Shown here: in pieces, positions 8,945-16,662 of the stretch
Layout of the letters: every line of letters starts with the position of its first letter
Position numbering within the stretch: the first letter of the stretch is position 1
NCBI GenBank assembly: GCA_002340515.1
Contig: DDMF01000129.1
Location: 2,217-32,019, forward strand
Origin: Rhodobacteraceae bacterium UBA2553
GTDB lineage: Bacteria; Pseudomonadota; Alphaproteobacteria; Rhodobacterales; Rhodobacteraceae
DNA length: 29,803 nucleotides
Direction: 5' to 3'
Notes under the pieces: generated by a model
The model's database searches: none
The model's input: only the letters and a program-made list of their open reading frames with translations
What the model was told of the DNA's origin: nothing
Position numbers and translations under genes: made by a program

Positions 8945-9382
8945 ATGCAATCGCCCAAACCCCTTTTCGCCGCCCTGCTGCTATGCGGTGCAGCCTTGCC
9001 CGCAGTTGCAAAAGACGTCGACCAAACCAAGCTCTGCGGTGAAGCCGAAGAACGTTATGTCGAATTGTTTGGCCATTCTTCTGCTGACGAAGAGGGTGTG
9101 ACGGTTGTGACCATGTATAAATACAACTTCTGCCCGGCTGAGCTGACCGTGCCCTTGGGGACAACCGTGCGCTGGGTGAACGTCGACAAACGCACCAGCC
9201 ATTCTGTGATTGTGAAAGAATCGGGTGAACCGGAAAGCGACCGCGCCTTTCCTGAGGAATTCATCGAGTTCACCTTTCTCACCGATGGCCCGCAGGACAT
9301 CCTGTGTGGCCCACATTGGGAAACGCAAAACATGATTGGCCGCGTCACCGTGGATGCAACAATGTCCGCCCCAGCCGAGTAA
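8945..9382 (+). CDS. Periplasmic cupredoxin (type 1 copper protein), likely NirS electron donor
   Basis: A 145-residue small blue copper protein. ATG 8945 is chosen because GGAGGT (8934-8939) lies 5 bases upstream; a GTG at 8942 would be too close. A signal peptide ends near LPAVA at 22. The type 1 copper ligands are visible as His86 (RTSHSV) and the C-terminal cluster CGPHWETQNM, giving Cys121, His124 and Met130. The Cys-X2-His-X5-Met spacing is one residue longer between His and Met than in pseudoazurin or plastocyanin as I recall them. Two further cysteines (31 and 63) could form a disulfide. Pseudoazurin-like proteins donate electrons to nitrite reductases in related bacteria. The position between the NirT-like cytochrome and the d1 operon supports that role here, though no partner is proven. 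Confidence 0.87.
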   Translation: MQSPKPLFAALLLCGAALPAVAKDVDQTKLCGEAEERYVELFGHSSADEEGVTVVTMYKYNFCPAELTVPLGTTVRWVNVDKRTSHSVIVKESGEPESDRAFPEEFIEFTFLTDGPQDILCGPHWETQNMIGRVTVDATMSAPAE

Positions 9383-9415
9383 GCGCGCGCATTCGCCCTT
9401 TCACACACATCACAG

Positions 9416-9441
9416 ATTGCCCCCTTATCGGGGCAATTTTC
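9416..9441 (+). terminator. Hairpin terminator after the cupredoxin gene
   Basis: An 8-bp perfect stem ATTGCCCC (9416-9423) and GGGGCAAT (9430-9437) with loop CTTATC, ending in a T run. It separates the nirS group from the nirE operon. Confidence 0.82.
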
Positions 9442-9533
9442 GCTATTTGAGGTGCCCATTTTCCGCATCAGCCTGTGCAATTTCACCTTTTTCACCTGTT
9501 AATTAGATAAAGGCTCGGGAAATCCGAAATCTC

Positions 9534-9547
9534 TTAACCTATATCAA
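9534..9547 (+). promoter_or_regulatory. FNR/NNR-type box of the nirE operon
   Basis: TTAACCTATATCAA fits TTAAC-N4-RTCAA and shares the same TTAAC half-site as the nirS box, so both units are probably switched on by the same Crp-Fnr regulator. A start about 41 bases downstream of the box centre would fall near 9582. Confidence 0.65.
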
Positions 9548-9702
9548 GGAACGCCTGCCCACACTGATTAAGTCTGTGTGCATAACCGGCCCGGTTCCTT
9601 GAAGGCTCCGTTCTCACCGCCGCCCCTCACCCCCTTGGGCGGCCGTGTCATCCCCTGATAGGGCCCGGCTTCCAGCCATCCATAGGACGAGCGAGACCAC
9701 AT

Positions 9703-10464
9703 ATGACCGGCAAAGTATTTCTCATCGGTGCAGGCCCGGGTGATCCGGAGTTGATGACCCTTAGGGCTGTGCGGCTGCTGAAAGAGGCGGACGTGGTGGT
9801 CTATGACCGATTGGTGTCAGACGAAATCATCGCCATGGCCCCCAAGGACGCAAAGATGATTTTTGTCGGAAAATCGGCACATAATCACCCCGTGCCGCAA
9901 GACGAGATTAACGCCATTTTGGTGCGAGAGGCCAAAGCAGGCCACAATGTTGCGCGTATCAAAGGTGGCGACCCGCTGATCTTTGGGCGTGGGTCTGAAG
10001 AGGCCGCAGATTTGCATGCCGCGGGCGTGGCCACCGAATATGTGCCGGGCATCACCGCCGCCCAAGGCTCCGCCGCGATCTCTGGCATTCCTTTGACCCA
10101 CCGCGACCTTGCCACCGGCGTGCAATATGTCACCGGCCACCGCGCCCGCGATGAAACCTTGGATCTGGATTGGAAACGGCTCGCCGATCCGATGACCACA
10201 TTGGTTGTCTATATGGGCGTGGCCAATATTGGCCAGATTGCGGTTGGGCTGATGACCGAAGGGCTTGATCCCGCCACCCCCGTTTTTGCCATTTCCCGCG
10301 CCACCACGGAACACGAGCGCCGCATGGTGTCCACGCTTGATCACATCGCCAAAGACGCGCGTGACGCAGGATTGAAACCCCCGACACTCTTTATCATCGG
10401 CAAGGTCGTCTCGCTTTACGGCGCGGACGCGGAAGTCATTAATCAGGCCAAAGCACATGGCTAA
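9703..10464 (+). CDS. nirE: Uroporphyrinogen-III C-methyltransferase NirE
   Basis: A 253-residue cytoplasmic SUMT: two SAM-dependent methylations turn uroporphyrinogen III into precorrin-2, the first committed step towards haem d1. Family motifs in order: GAGPGDPELMTLRAVRLL at the N-terminus, VVYDRLVS, GGDPLIFGRGSEE, VPGITAAQGSAA, GIPLTHRD and VVYMG. The length equals stand-alone SUMT enzymes. There is no fused precorrin-2 dehydrogenase/ferrochelatase domain as in CysG, so oxidation and iron insertion must come from other proteins. It is first in the d1 operon, behind its own NNR-type box. Its stop overlaps the nirC start by 8 bases. The operon context makes nirE more likely than a cobA gene for cobalamin. 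Confidence 0.95.
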   Translation: MTGKVFLIGAGPGDPELMTLRAVRLLKEADVVVYDRLVSDEIIAMAPKDAKMIFVGKSAHNHPVPQDEINAILVREAKAGHNVARIKGGDPLIFGRGSEEAADLHAAGVATEYVPGITAAQGSAAISGIPLTHRDLATGVQYVTGHRARDETLDLDWKRLADPMTTLVVYMGVANIGQIAVGLMTEGLDPATPVFAISRATTEHERRMVSTLDHIAKDARDAGLKPPTLFIIGKVVSLYGADAEVINQAKAHG

Positions 10465-10795
10465 GACACGGGCATTTTTCACCCAATTGTCCGTTGTTGC
10501 GGCTGTGTCGTTGGCGCATGTGCCTGCCGTTTTTGCGGATGCTCCGCCGATTGACCCGGATGCGTTAAAACGTCTGGTGCATCAAGATTGCGGGTCTTGC
10601 CATGGTTTGACCCTAAAGGGTGGATTAGGACCTGATATTCGCCCCGAAACGCTCACTCATTTCGACGCTGAAACACTGGAAATGATGATCCTTGATGGGA
10701 TCCCCGACACCGCAATGCCCCCCTGGCGCCCTTTGATCACCCAAGAAGAGGCGCGCTGGATTGCTGACTATTTATTGACAGGAGATGCGCCATGA
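10457..10795 (+). CDS. nirC: Cytochrome c55X-type monohaem protein NirC
   Basis: A 112-residue periplasmic class I c-type cytochrome with a signal peptide ending near VPAVFA. It has one haem site CGSCH in QDCGSCHGLTLKGG and a probable Met ligand in TAMPPW. In other cd1 denitrifiers NirC can donate electrons to NirS and has been proposed to help d1 maturation. Here it sits between nirE and nirF. Its start overlaps the nirE stop by 8 bases, and its stop overlaps the nirF start as ATGA, consistent with translational coupling. Size and motif fit NirC better than a general cytochrome c551. Confidence 0.9.
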   Translation: MAKTRAFFTQLSVVAAVSLAHVPAVFADAPPIDPDALKRLVHQDCGSCHGLTLKGGLGPDIRPETLTHFDAETLEMMILDGIPDTAMPPWRPLITQEEARWIADYLLTGDAP

Positions 10796-11946
10796 AACCG
10801 TTCCGCGCTGCCGTTGCCCTTTCCCTTTTGCTGGCCACCACCGCTTTTGCTGACACCAAAACCATCGCCACGGGCGACCTTGGTTTGGTCATTGAACGCG
10901 CCAAAGGCTCGGTGCTTTTGGTGGACCAATCTGACCGCGCTGCATTGGCCCGGATCGAAGGGTTGGGCGATCTGTCCCACGCCTCCATCGTTTATTCCTC
11001 GGACGAGCGCTACGCCTATGTGTTTGGCCGCGATGGCGGGTTGACCAAAGTGGACATCGTGGAACGTAACATCGCAAATCGCGTGGTTCAGGCGGGCAAT
11101 TCCATTGGCGGCGCGATCTCGGATGATGGCGAATTGATCGCCGTTTCAAACTATGAGCCCGGTGGTGTGAAAATCTTTGACGCCGACACGCTCGATCTGG
11201 TTTTGGATCTGCCAACTGGGTCCAAAACCATCGGATTGGTCGACGCGCCGGGGCGCAAATTTGTGTTCACCATGTGGGACACGGGCGAGACCTGGATCGC
11301 CGATATGTCCACAGCTGAACCACAAATCACCAAGATCCCAAACATGGGCAAAAACCCTTATGACGCGCTGATCACCGCAAACGGCCGAACCTATATCACC
11401 GGGCTCTTCGGCGAAGACGGTTTGACCGCGCTCGACCTTTGGGACGAGACGCCGGAACCGATCCGCGTCTTGCCGAACTATGGTCGCGGGCAAGAGGAAA
11501 TGCCGGTTTACAAAATGCCTCATCTCGAAGGTTGGGCGCATACCGGGAGCGATTTTGTTCTGCCCGCCGTGGGCCACCACGAGGTCCTTTGGATCGACGC
11601 GAACACGCTCGCAGAAACCGGCCGCACCAAAACCTATGGCCAGCCTGTTTTTGCCATGGCGCGCCCGGACGGTCGGCAGGTTTGGGTGAACTTTGCCCAC
11701 CCGCTGAACGACACTATTCAAGTGATCGACAGCGTCACGAAAGAGATCATTCACGAGTTCAAACCCGGCCCAGCCGTGCTCCATATGGAGTTCACACCGC
11801 GCGGGCATGAGATTTGGATCTCGGTGCGTGATGAAAACAAAGTCAAAATCTACGACACGCAGAGCTTTGAGTTTTTGCGGGAGATTGACGCGGACAGCCC
11901 GTCGGGCATTTTCTTTACCGCGCGTGCGCATCGCACGGGGCTTTGA
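10792..11946 (+). CDS. nirF: Haem d1 biosynthesis protein NirF
   Basis: A 384-residue beta-propeller protein, homologous to the d1 domain of NirS and NirN but without a cytochrome c domain. It is needed for a late step of haem d1 formation in the periplasm. A signal peptide (hydrophobic AAVALSLLLATTAFA) is visible without a clear lipobox, so it is probably soluble. His63 (GDLSHAS) aligns with the d1-contacting histidines of NirS (His198) and NirN (His173) in this window. The end PSGIFFTARAH matches the PTGKFNVYN/PSGKYNVWN end of its relatives. It overlaps nirC by ATGA and is followed 3 bases later by nirDL. Confidence 0.94.
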   Translation: MKPFRAAVALSLLLATTAFADTKTIATGDLGLVIERAKGSVLLVDQSDRAALARIEGLGDLSHASIVYSSDERYAYVFGRDGGLTKVDIVERNIANRVVQAGNSIGGAISDDGELIAVSNYEPGGVKIFDADTLDLVLDLPTGSKTIGLVDAPGRKFVFTMWDTGETWIADMSTAEPQITKIPNMGKNPYDALITANGRTYITGLFGEDGLTALDLWDETPEPIRVLPNYGRGQEEMPVYKMPHLEGWAHTGSDFVLPAVGHHEVLWIDANTLAETGRTKTYGQPVFAMARPDGRQVWVNFAHPLNDTIQVIDSVTKEIIHEFKPGPAVLHMEFTPRGHEIWISVRDENKVKIYDTQSFEFLREIDADSPSGIFFTARAHRTGL

Positions 11947-11949
11947 TCC

Positions 11950-12966
11950 GTGAAACAGATTTCGGACCCCATTGACCGCGCCTTACTGGACGGTTGGCAA
12001 CGTGATTTTCCGATCACATCCCATCCGTTTCAACCGATCGCGGACGCACTTGGCATAACAGAAGACGAGGTTCTGTCTCGGCTTTCTCGGTTAACGGCCG
12101 ACGGTCAGATCAGCCGCCTGGGCGCCACATGCGCGCCAAACACAGTGTCCGCCTCGACCCTCGCCGCCGTTGCCGCCCCTGAGGGGCGCATCGAAGAAGT
12201 GGCCGCGATCATCGGCGCAGAACCCGGCGTGAACCACAATTACCTGCGCGAAGATCACTGGAATTTGTGGTTTGTGATGACCGGCCCGGATCGCGCCTAT
12301 GTCGATGCGGCGCTTACACGGATCTCTGACGCCACGGGCTTGCGCGTTTTGGATTTACGTCTGATGCGCCCGTTTAACATCGACCTTGGCTTTCGGCTGA
12401 CCGGCGAAGGGCAAACCATGCCAGCACCGCGCGCCGTGGACCATTCGGTTCTAACAGAGGGCGACAAAGAGGTCTTGTCAATTTTAAGCAACGGCATGCC
12501 GATCACCGCCACGCCTTATGCTCAAATCGCGGGCGATCTTGGACGCTCGGAACAGGATATCTTGGCGCGCATCACAACCCTTAGCGATGCAGGTCTAATT
12601 TCGCGGCTTGGCGTGATTGTCCGCCACCGCAAGCTTGGCTGGACCTCAAACGCGATGGTCGTTTGGGATGTGGCTGAAGATCAGATCGCCAACATCGGGC
12701 CTAAGCTGGCCGCGCAAAAAGGGGTGACGCTGTGCTATGAACGCCGCCCTGTCGCGGATGTCTGGCCTTACCGTCTTTACACCATGTTTCATTCGCAAAG
12801 TCGCGAGGCGGCACATGAGAATATCAATGCGGCTGCGGCCCTTCCAGAACTTGCGGGTGTGTCCAAGAAAATCCTGTTCTCCACCCGTTGCTTCAAGCAA
12901 CGCGGTGCGATGATTTCCAGCACCGACACATCGCCAACCGCCAAACCTTCGGAGGTGTCCTTATGA
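11950..12966 (+). CDS. nirDL: Fused siroheme decarboxylase NirD-NirL
   Basis: A 338-residue cytoplasmic protein made of two AsnC/Lrp-like siroheme decarboxylase units, as in the nirDL fusion of Paracoccus. With NirG and NirH it decarboxylates siroheme to didecarboxysiroheme. The N-terminal half (about 1-155) carries the NirD/G-type signature HNYLRedhwNLWF. The C-terminal half (about 165-325) carries the NirL/H-type signature CYERRPvadvWPY. Each half begins with a winged-helix-like segment. Translation starts at GTG 11950, 3 bases after the nirF stop. The stop overlaps the nirG start (ATGA). A Thr/Ser-rich tail follows the second unit. Confidence 0.92.
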   Translation: MKQISDPIDRALLDGWQRDFPITSHPFQPIADALGITEDEVLSRLSRLTADGQISRLGATCAPNTVSASTLAAVAAPEGRIEEVAAIIGAEPGVNHNYLREDHWNLWFVMTGPDRAYVDAALTRISDATGLRVLDLRLMRPFNIDLGFRLTGEGQTMPAPRAVDHSVLTEGDKEVLSILSNGMPITATPYAQIAGDLGRSEQDILARITTLSDAGLISRLGVIVRHRKLGWTSNAMVVWDVAEDQIANIGPKLAAQKGVTLCYERRPVADVWPYRLYTMFHSQSREAAHENINAAAALPELAGVSKKILFSTRCFKQRGAMISSTDTSPTAKPSEVSL

Positions 12967-13412
12967 CTTTGGATGCAATTGACCGCCAGATCATCAACCG
13001 CCTGCAAGACGACCTGCCGCGCATTTCGCGCCCCTTTGCACCGCTCGCGGACGAGCTGGGAATCAGTGAAGAGGCGTTACTAGAGCGGATCAAAACCTTA
13101 CGCGAAAACGGCGTGCTGACCCGGTTTGGGCCCTTTTTCGACGCCGCCGCCATGGGGGGCGCCTTTTGCCTGTGCGCCATGGAGGTGCCTGCCGAAAAAT
13201 TTGAGGCCACCGTGACAAAAGTCAATGCACATGACGAAGTCGCGCATAATTATGAACGTGAGCATCAATTGAACATGTGGTTTGTTTTGGCCTGTGAAAC
13301 GCCCGAAGGAATTGCACAGACAGCTGAAGCGATCGAAGCGGAAACCGGCATGAAAGTGCATCAGTTTCCCAAATTGCAAGAGTTCTATATCGGGTTCCGG
13401 GTGGCCGCATGA
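12963..13412 (+). CDS. nirG: Siroheme decarboxylase subunit NirG
   Basis: A 149-residue single-unit AsnC-like siroheme decarboxylase subunit. ATG 12963 forms an ATGA overlap with nirDL; the frame extends further upstream but inside the preceding gene. The winged-helix part is LDAIDRQIINRLQDD...LADELGISEEALLERIKTL. The catalytic-side signature HNYEREHQLNMWF matches the first half of NirDL, placing it in the D/G class. It is expected to pair with an L/H-class subunit (NirH or the second half of NirDL). Its stop overlaps the nirH start by ATGA. The assignment relies on this motif class and on operon order. Confidence 0.9.
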   Translation: MTLDAIDRQIINRLQDDLPRISRPFAPLADELGISEEALLERIKTLRENGVLTRFGPFFDAAAMGGAFCLCAMEVPAEKFEATVTKVNAHDEVAHNYEREHQLNMWFVLACETPEGIAQTAEAIEAETGMKVHQFPKLQEFYIGFRVAA

Positions 13413-13894
13413 GCATCGACGACACAGATCGCGCAATCATCGAAGCGACGCAAGCTGGCCTTCCGCTGGTGCCAGCACCCTATGCCGCTTTGGCCGAACA
13501 ATTAGGGCTGGATGAGGCCACCGTTATGACCCGGTTTGAGGCGATGAAAGACAGCGGTGTGATCCGCCGCATCGCCGCCGCCCCAAACCATTACAAACTG
13601 GGAATGACCGCAAATGGGATGAGCGTTTGGGATGTTGAGGATGAACATCTAACTGCGCTTGGCACCAAAATCGGCGCGCTTCCATATGTGACCCACTGTT
13701 ATGAACGGCCCCGCGCCCTGCCCGCCTGGCCATACAATTTGTTTGCCATGATCCATGGCAGCTCATCGGATGAGGTTGAAGAAAAACGCGCCGAGATCAC
13801 CGCCATTCTGGGCGATGCTTTGCGCGCGAAAGACATCCTCTATTCCACACGAATTTTGAAAAAGACGGGGCTGCGGCTCCGCAAACGGGGGTGA
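13409..13894 (+). CDS. nirH: Siroheme decarboxylase subunit NirH
   Basis: A 161-residue single-unit AsnC-like siroheme decarboxylase subunit. It starts IDDTDRAIIEATQAGLPL, followed by a winged-helix region and then HCYERPRALPAWPYNLFAMIHG. The CYERxxxxxWPY pattern puts it in the L/H class, like the second half of NirDL. The start overlaps nirG (ATGA) and nirJ begins 4 bases after the stop. Function follows from the family: removal of two acetate carboxylates from siroheme in haem d1 synthesis. Confidence 0.9.
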   Translation: MSIDDTDRAIIEATQAGLPLVPAPYAALAEQLGLDEATVMTRFEAMKDSGVIRRIAAAPNHYKLGMTANGMSVWDVEDEHLTALGTKIGALPYVTHCYERPRALPAWPYNLFAMIHGSSSDEVEEKRAEITAILGDALRAKDILYSTRILKKTGLRLRKRG

Positions 13895-13898
13895 TGCG

Positions 13899-15113
13899 AT
13901 GTTCCGCCTGACCGAATATATGAACCAGCTTGTGAACCCGACCCCGGTGCGCATGCGCCGTGGGGACGGGCCGGTTAAACCGGTGGTGATCTGGAACCTA
14001 ACGCGGCGCTGTAACCTGCGGTGTCGCCACTGCTACACCGTATCCGCAGATGTGGATTTCCCCGGTGAGCTGACCGAAGAGCAGGCGATGAATACGCTTG
14101 AGGATCTTGGCGAATTCAAGGTTCCCGCATTGATCTTGTCAGGCGGAGAGCCGCTGGATTGCAAATATATGTTCCCGCTGGCGGAACGTGCGCGCAAGCT
14201 GACGCGGGTGTTGGCCCTGTCCACAAATGGCACCAAAATCCATGGTGATACGGCGGATAAAGTGGCCGACATTGGGTTCAATTATGTGGGCATTTCCATC
14301 GACGGCATCGGCAAAACCAATGATTGGTTTCGCGGTGTGGACGGCGCATTTGAAGATGCGCTCCGCGGTGTGCGCGAGCTGAAAAAGCGCGATGTGAAGG
14401 TTGGGTTGCGCTTCTGCCTAACCGAAGGCACCCAGCACCATTTGCCAGATTTGTTGAAGCTGTGTGACGACGAAGGCGTGGATAAGTTTTACCTCAGCCA
14501 CCTTGTTTACGCCGGTCGGGGCGACAAGCACCGCGGCGAAGATGCAGAACATTTGCGCACCCGTAAGGGGTTGGATCTCTTGCTTGAACGCGCATGGACA
14601 GCCGCGTCAGAAGACAAGCCATTGGACATTGTCACCGGAAACAATGACGCGGATGCGGGTTATTTTCTGCAATGGGCAGAGGAGCGGTTTGACGCGGAGA
14701 AAGTGGCCCATTTGCGGACGCATCTTGCGGCCTGGGGCGGAAACTCCTCGGGTCTTGGGGTCGCGAATATCGACTTTCTTGGCAAGGTTCACCCTGACAC
14801 ATATTGGTCCGATTACACCGTGGGCAACGTGAAAACCGACAAGTTTTCAGATCTGTGGACCGGCGATGATCAAATGCTCGCCACCCTGCGTACGCGGCCC
14901 CGCCCCCTGAAAGGACGCTGTGGCGCGTGCAAGATCAAGGACATCTGCGGTGGCAATACACGCATTCGTGCGCTGCAGGTCACTGGTGATCCATGGGCCG
15001 AAGATCCCGCCTGTTACCTTACAAATGCCGAGATTGGATTGGCCGATGCCGACCGTCTTGAAACCACCCCCTTCCGAGGCAAAAGCAATGACCCGAAACA
15101 TGAGTTTTTCTAA
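13899..15113 (+). CDS. nirJ: Radical SAM haem d1 biosynthesis protein NirJ
   Basis: A 404-residue cytoplasmic radical SAM/SPASM enzyme that removes the propionate side chains of didecarboxysiroheme during haem d1 synthesis. The SAM [4Fe-4S] motif is Cys38-X3-Cys42-X2-Cys45 (RRCNLRCRHCY), followed by the SAM-binding GGEPL. The C-terminal SPASM-type cysteines are at 341, 344, 350 and 372, for an auxiliary cluster. The length is normal for NirJ. The start at ATG 13899 is preceded by a G-rich stretch and follows nirH by 4 bases. The 3' end overlaps nirN by 26 bases. Confidence 0.95.
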   Translation: MFRLTEYMNQLVNPTPVRMRRGDGPVKPVVIWNLTRRCNLRCRHCYTVSADVDFPGELTEEQAMNTLEDLGEFKVPALILSGGEPLDCKYMFPLAERARKLTRVLALSTNGTKIHGDTADKVADIGFNYVGISIDGIGKTNDWFRGVDGAFEDALRGVRELKKRDVKVGLRFCLTEGTQHHLPDLLKLCDDEGVDKFYLSHLVYAGRGDKHRGEDAEHLRTRKGLDLLLERAWTAASEDKPLDIVTGNNDADAGYFLQWAEERFDAEKVAHLRTHLAAWGGNSSGLGVANIDFLGKVHPDTYWSDYTVGNVKTDKFSDLWTGDDQMLATLRTRPRPLKGRCGACKIKDICGGNTRIRALQVTGDPWAEDPACYLTNAEIGLADADRLETTPFRGKSNDPKHEFF

Positions 15114-16662
15114 GCGCACCCACAGTCTTTTGGTGGGGCTTGGCGCAATGGCGCTGAGCCTCTCCGCTGGCTTTTCAGATCCGCGTGCGGATTATCTGGA
15201 GCATTGCGCCGATTGCCATTTGGAAAACCGTTTGGGGGCCAACGGCCCAGCGCTGATCCCAGAAACGCTGAAACGGATGCGTGGGCCAAAAATCGAAGAA
15301 GTGATCCGAAATGGCCGCGTTGCCACCCAGATGCCCGGCTATAGCGAAGAGTTGACGGATGAGGCGATTGCCGAATTGGCGGCCTATCTGAAAACCCCAC
15401 TGGCCAGTATTCCGCCTTGGGGCAAAGACGAGATTATGGCCAGCCGCGTGTTGGATGAAGATTATGTCGCGGCGGACGCGCCGATCTGGCCTTCTGACCC
15501 AATGAACATCACGCTGGCCGTCGAGACCGGTGACCATCATGTGTCGGTTCTGGACGGCGACACATTCGAAGTTCTAGACCGGTTTGCCACGCCGTTTGCG
15601 GTGCATGGTGGGCCGAAGTTCAGCCCCGATGGACGCTATGTCTTCACCGTATCACGCGATGGCTGGGTGCAGAAATATGACATCTGGTCGTTGAAACAAG
15701 TGGGCCGCGTGCGGGCCGGTTTGAACAGTCGCAACATCGCGATGAGCGGCGATGGCAATTGGTTGGCGGTGGCAAATTATCTTCCGAATTCGCTGACCAT
15801 TCTGTCGACCAAGGATTTATCCGTGGCCGAAGTACACGAGGTCGTCGGCAAAAACGGCAAACCCAGTCGCGTGTCTGCCGTGTATCAGGCCCCACCCCGT
15901 GAAAGCTTTGTTTTGGCGTTGAAAGACGTGCCTGAAATTTGGGAAGTCTCTTACAGCAAACACCCGGATCTCGGGATTTTCGCAGGCGGTTTGGCGCATG
16001 ACTGGAAAATCGAAGGGCCTGTTGCGCAGGACACTCCTTTTCCGATCCGCAAAATCACCACGCCGGATTATCTGGACGATTTCTTCTTTGATCAAACCTA
16101 TGAATATGTGATGGGCGCCTCGCGTGCGGGCACGGGTGGGTTGGTGATTGATCTGGTGATTGGTCAAAAAGTGGCAGATCTGGATTTGCCGGGCATGCCG
16201 CATTTGGGGTCTGGCATCACATGGAAACGTGGTGACAGCACCGTCATGGCGACCCCGCATTTGCAGGATGGAACGGTGTCGGTGATCGACATGAACAGCT
16301 GGGAAACGGTGAAAAAGATCACCACCGAAGGGCCTGGTTTCTTCATGCGCAGCCATGAGAACTCGCCTTATGTCTGGGCGGATGTGTTCTTTGGTCCCAA
16401 CAAAGATGCGATGCACATCATCGACAAACAAACCCTTGAGATCGTCAAAACCCTGCGGCCGGTGCCTGGGGCGACTGTGGCGCATGTTGAGTTCACAAAA
16501 GATGGCCGCTATGCGTTGGTTTCTGTCTGGGAAGATGACGGCGAAGTACTGGTATATGACGCGAAGACGCTTGAGATAGTCAAACGACTGCCCATGCGCA
16601 AACCTTCAGGGAAATATAATGTCTGGAACAAAATCACCTTCTCCGAAGGCACAAGCCATTAA
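15088..16662 (+). CDS. nirN: Dihydro-haem d1 dehydrogenase NirN (c-d1 cytochrome)
   Basis: A 524-residue periplasmic NirS paralogue that performs the last step of haem d1 maturation, oxidation of dihydro-d1, and interacts with NirS. ATG 15088 is chosen for the GAGG 8 bases upstream and the signal peptide that follows (hydrophobic LLVGLGAMALSLSA). The frame upstream lies within nirJ. The cytochrome domain has CADCH at 40-44 and a probable Met ligand in TQMPGY; the d1 propeller follows with His173 (FAVH). Compared with NirS, the first active-site His is replaced by Asp (YLDDFFFD against FLHDGFFD) while the second is kept (MPHLGSG). This is in line with a maturation role rather than nitrite reduction. 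It overlaps nirJ by 26 and the next gene by 44 bases. Confidence 0.94.
   Translation: MTRNMSFSKRTHSLLVGLGAMALSLSAGFSDPRADYLEHCADCHLENRLGANGPALIPETLKRMRGPKIEEVIRNGRVATQMPGYSEELTDEAIAELAAYLKTPLASIPPWGKDEIMASRVLDEDYVAADAPIWPSDPMNITLAVETGDHHVSVLDGDTFEVLDRFATPFAVHGGPKFSPDGRYVFTVSRDGWVQKYDIWSLKQVGRVRAGLNSRNIAMSGDGNWLAVANYLPNSLTILSTKDLSVAEVHEVVGKNGKPSRVSAVYQAPPRESFVLALKDVPEIWEVSYSKHPDLGIFAGGLAHDWKIEGPVAQDTPFPIRKITTPDYLDDFFFDQTYEYVMGASRAGTGGLVIDLVIGQKVADLDLPGMPHLGSGITWKRGDSTVMATPHLQDGTVSVIDMNSWETVKKITTEGPGFFMRSHENSPYVWADVFFGPNKDAMHIIDKQTLEIVKTLRPVPGATVAHVEFTKDGRYALVSVWEDDGEVLVYDAKTLEIVKRLPMRKPSGKYNVWNKITFSEGTSH

Larger units (their letters stand above)
9383..9702 (+). other. Intergenic promoter region of the nirE operon
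   Basis: 320 bases without a gene. It holds the terminator of the cupredoxin gene (9416-9441), an NNR-type box (9534-9547), and an imperfect dyad CACAC (9560-9564) / GTGTG (9576-9580) near where a class II promoter would place its -10 region and start. The leader to the nirE ATG would be about 120 bases long. I recognise no riboswitch in it. Confidence 0.6.
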
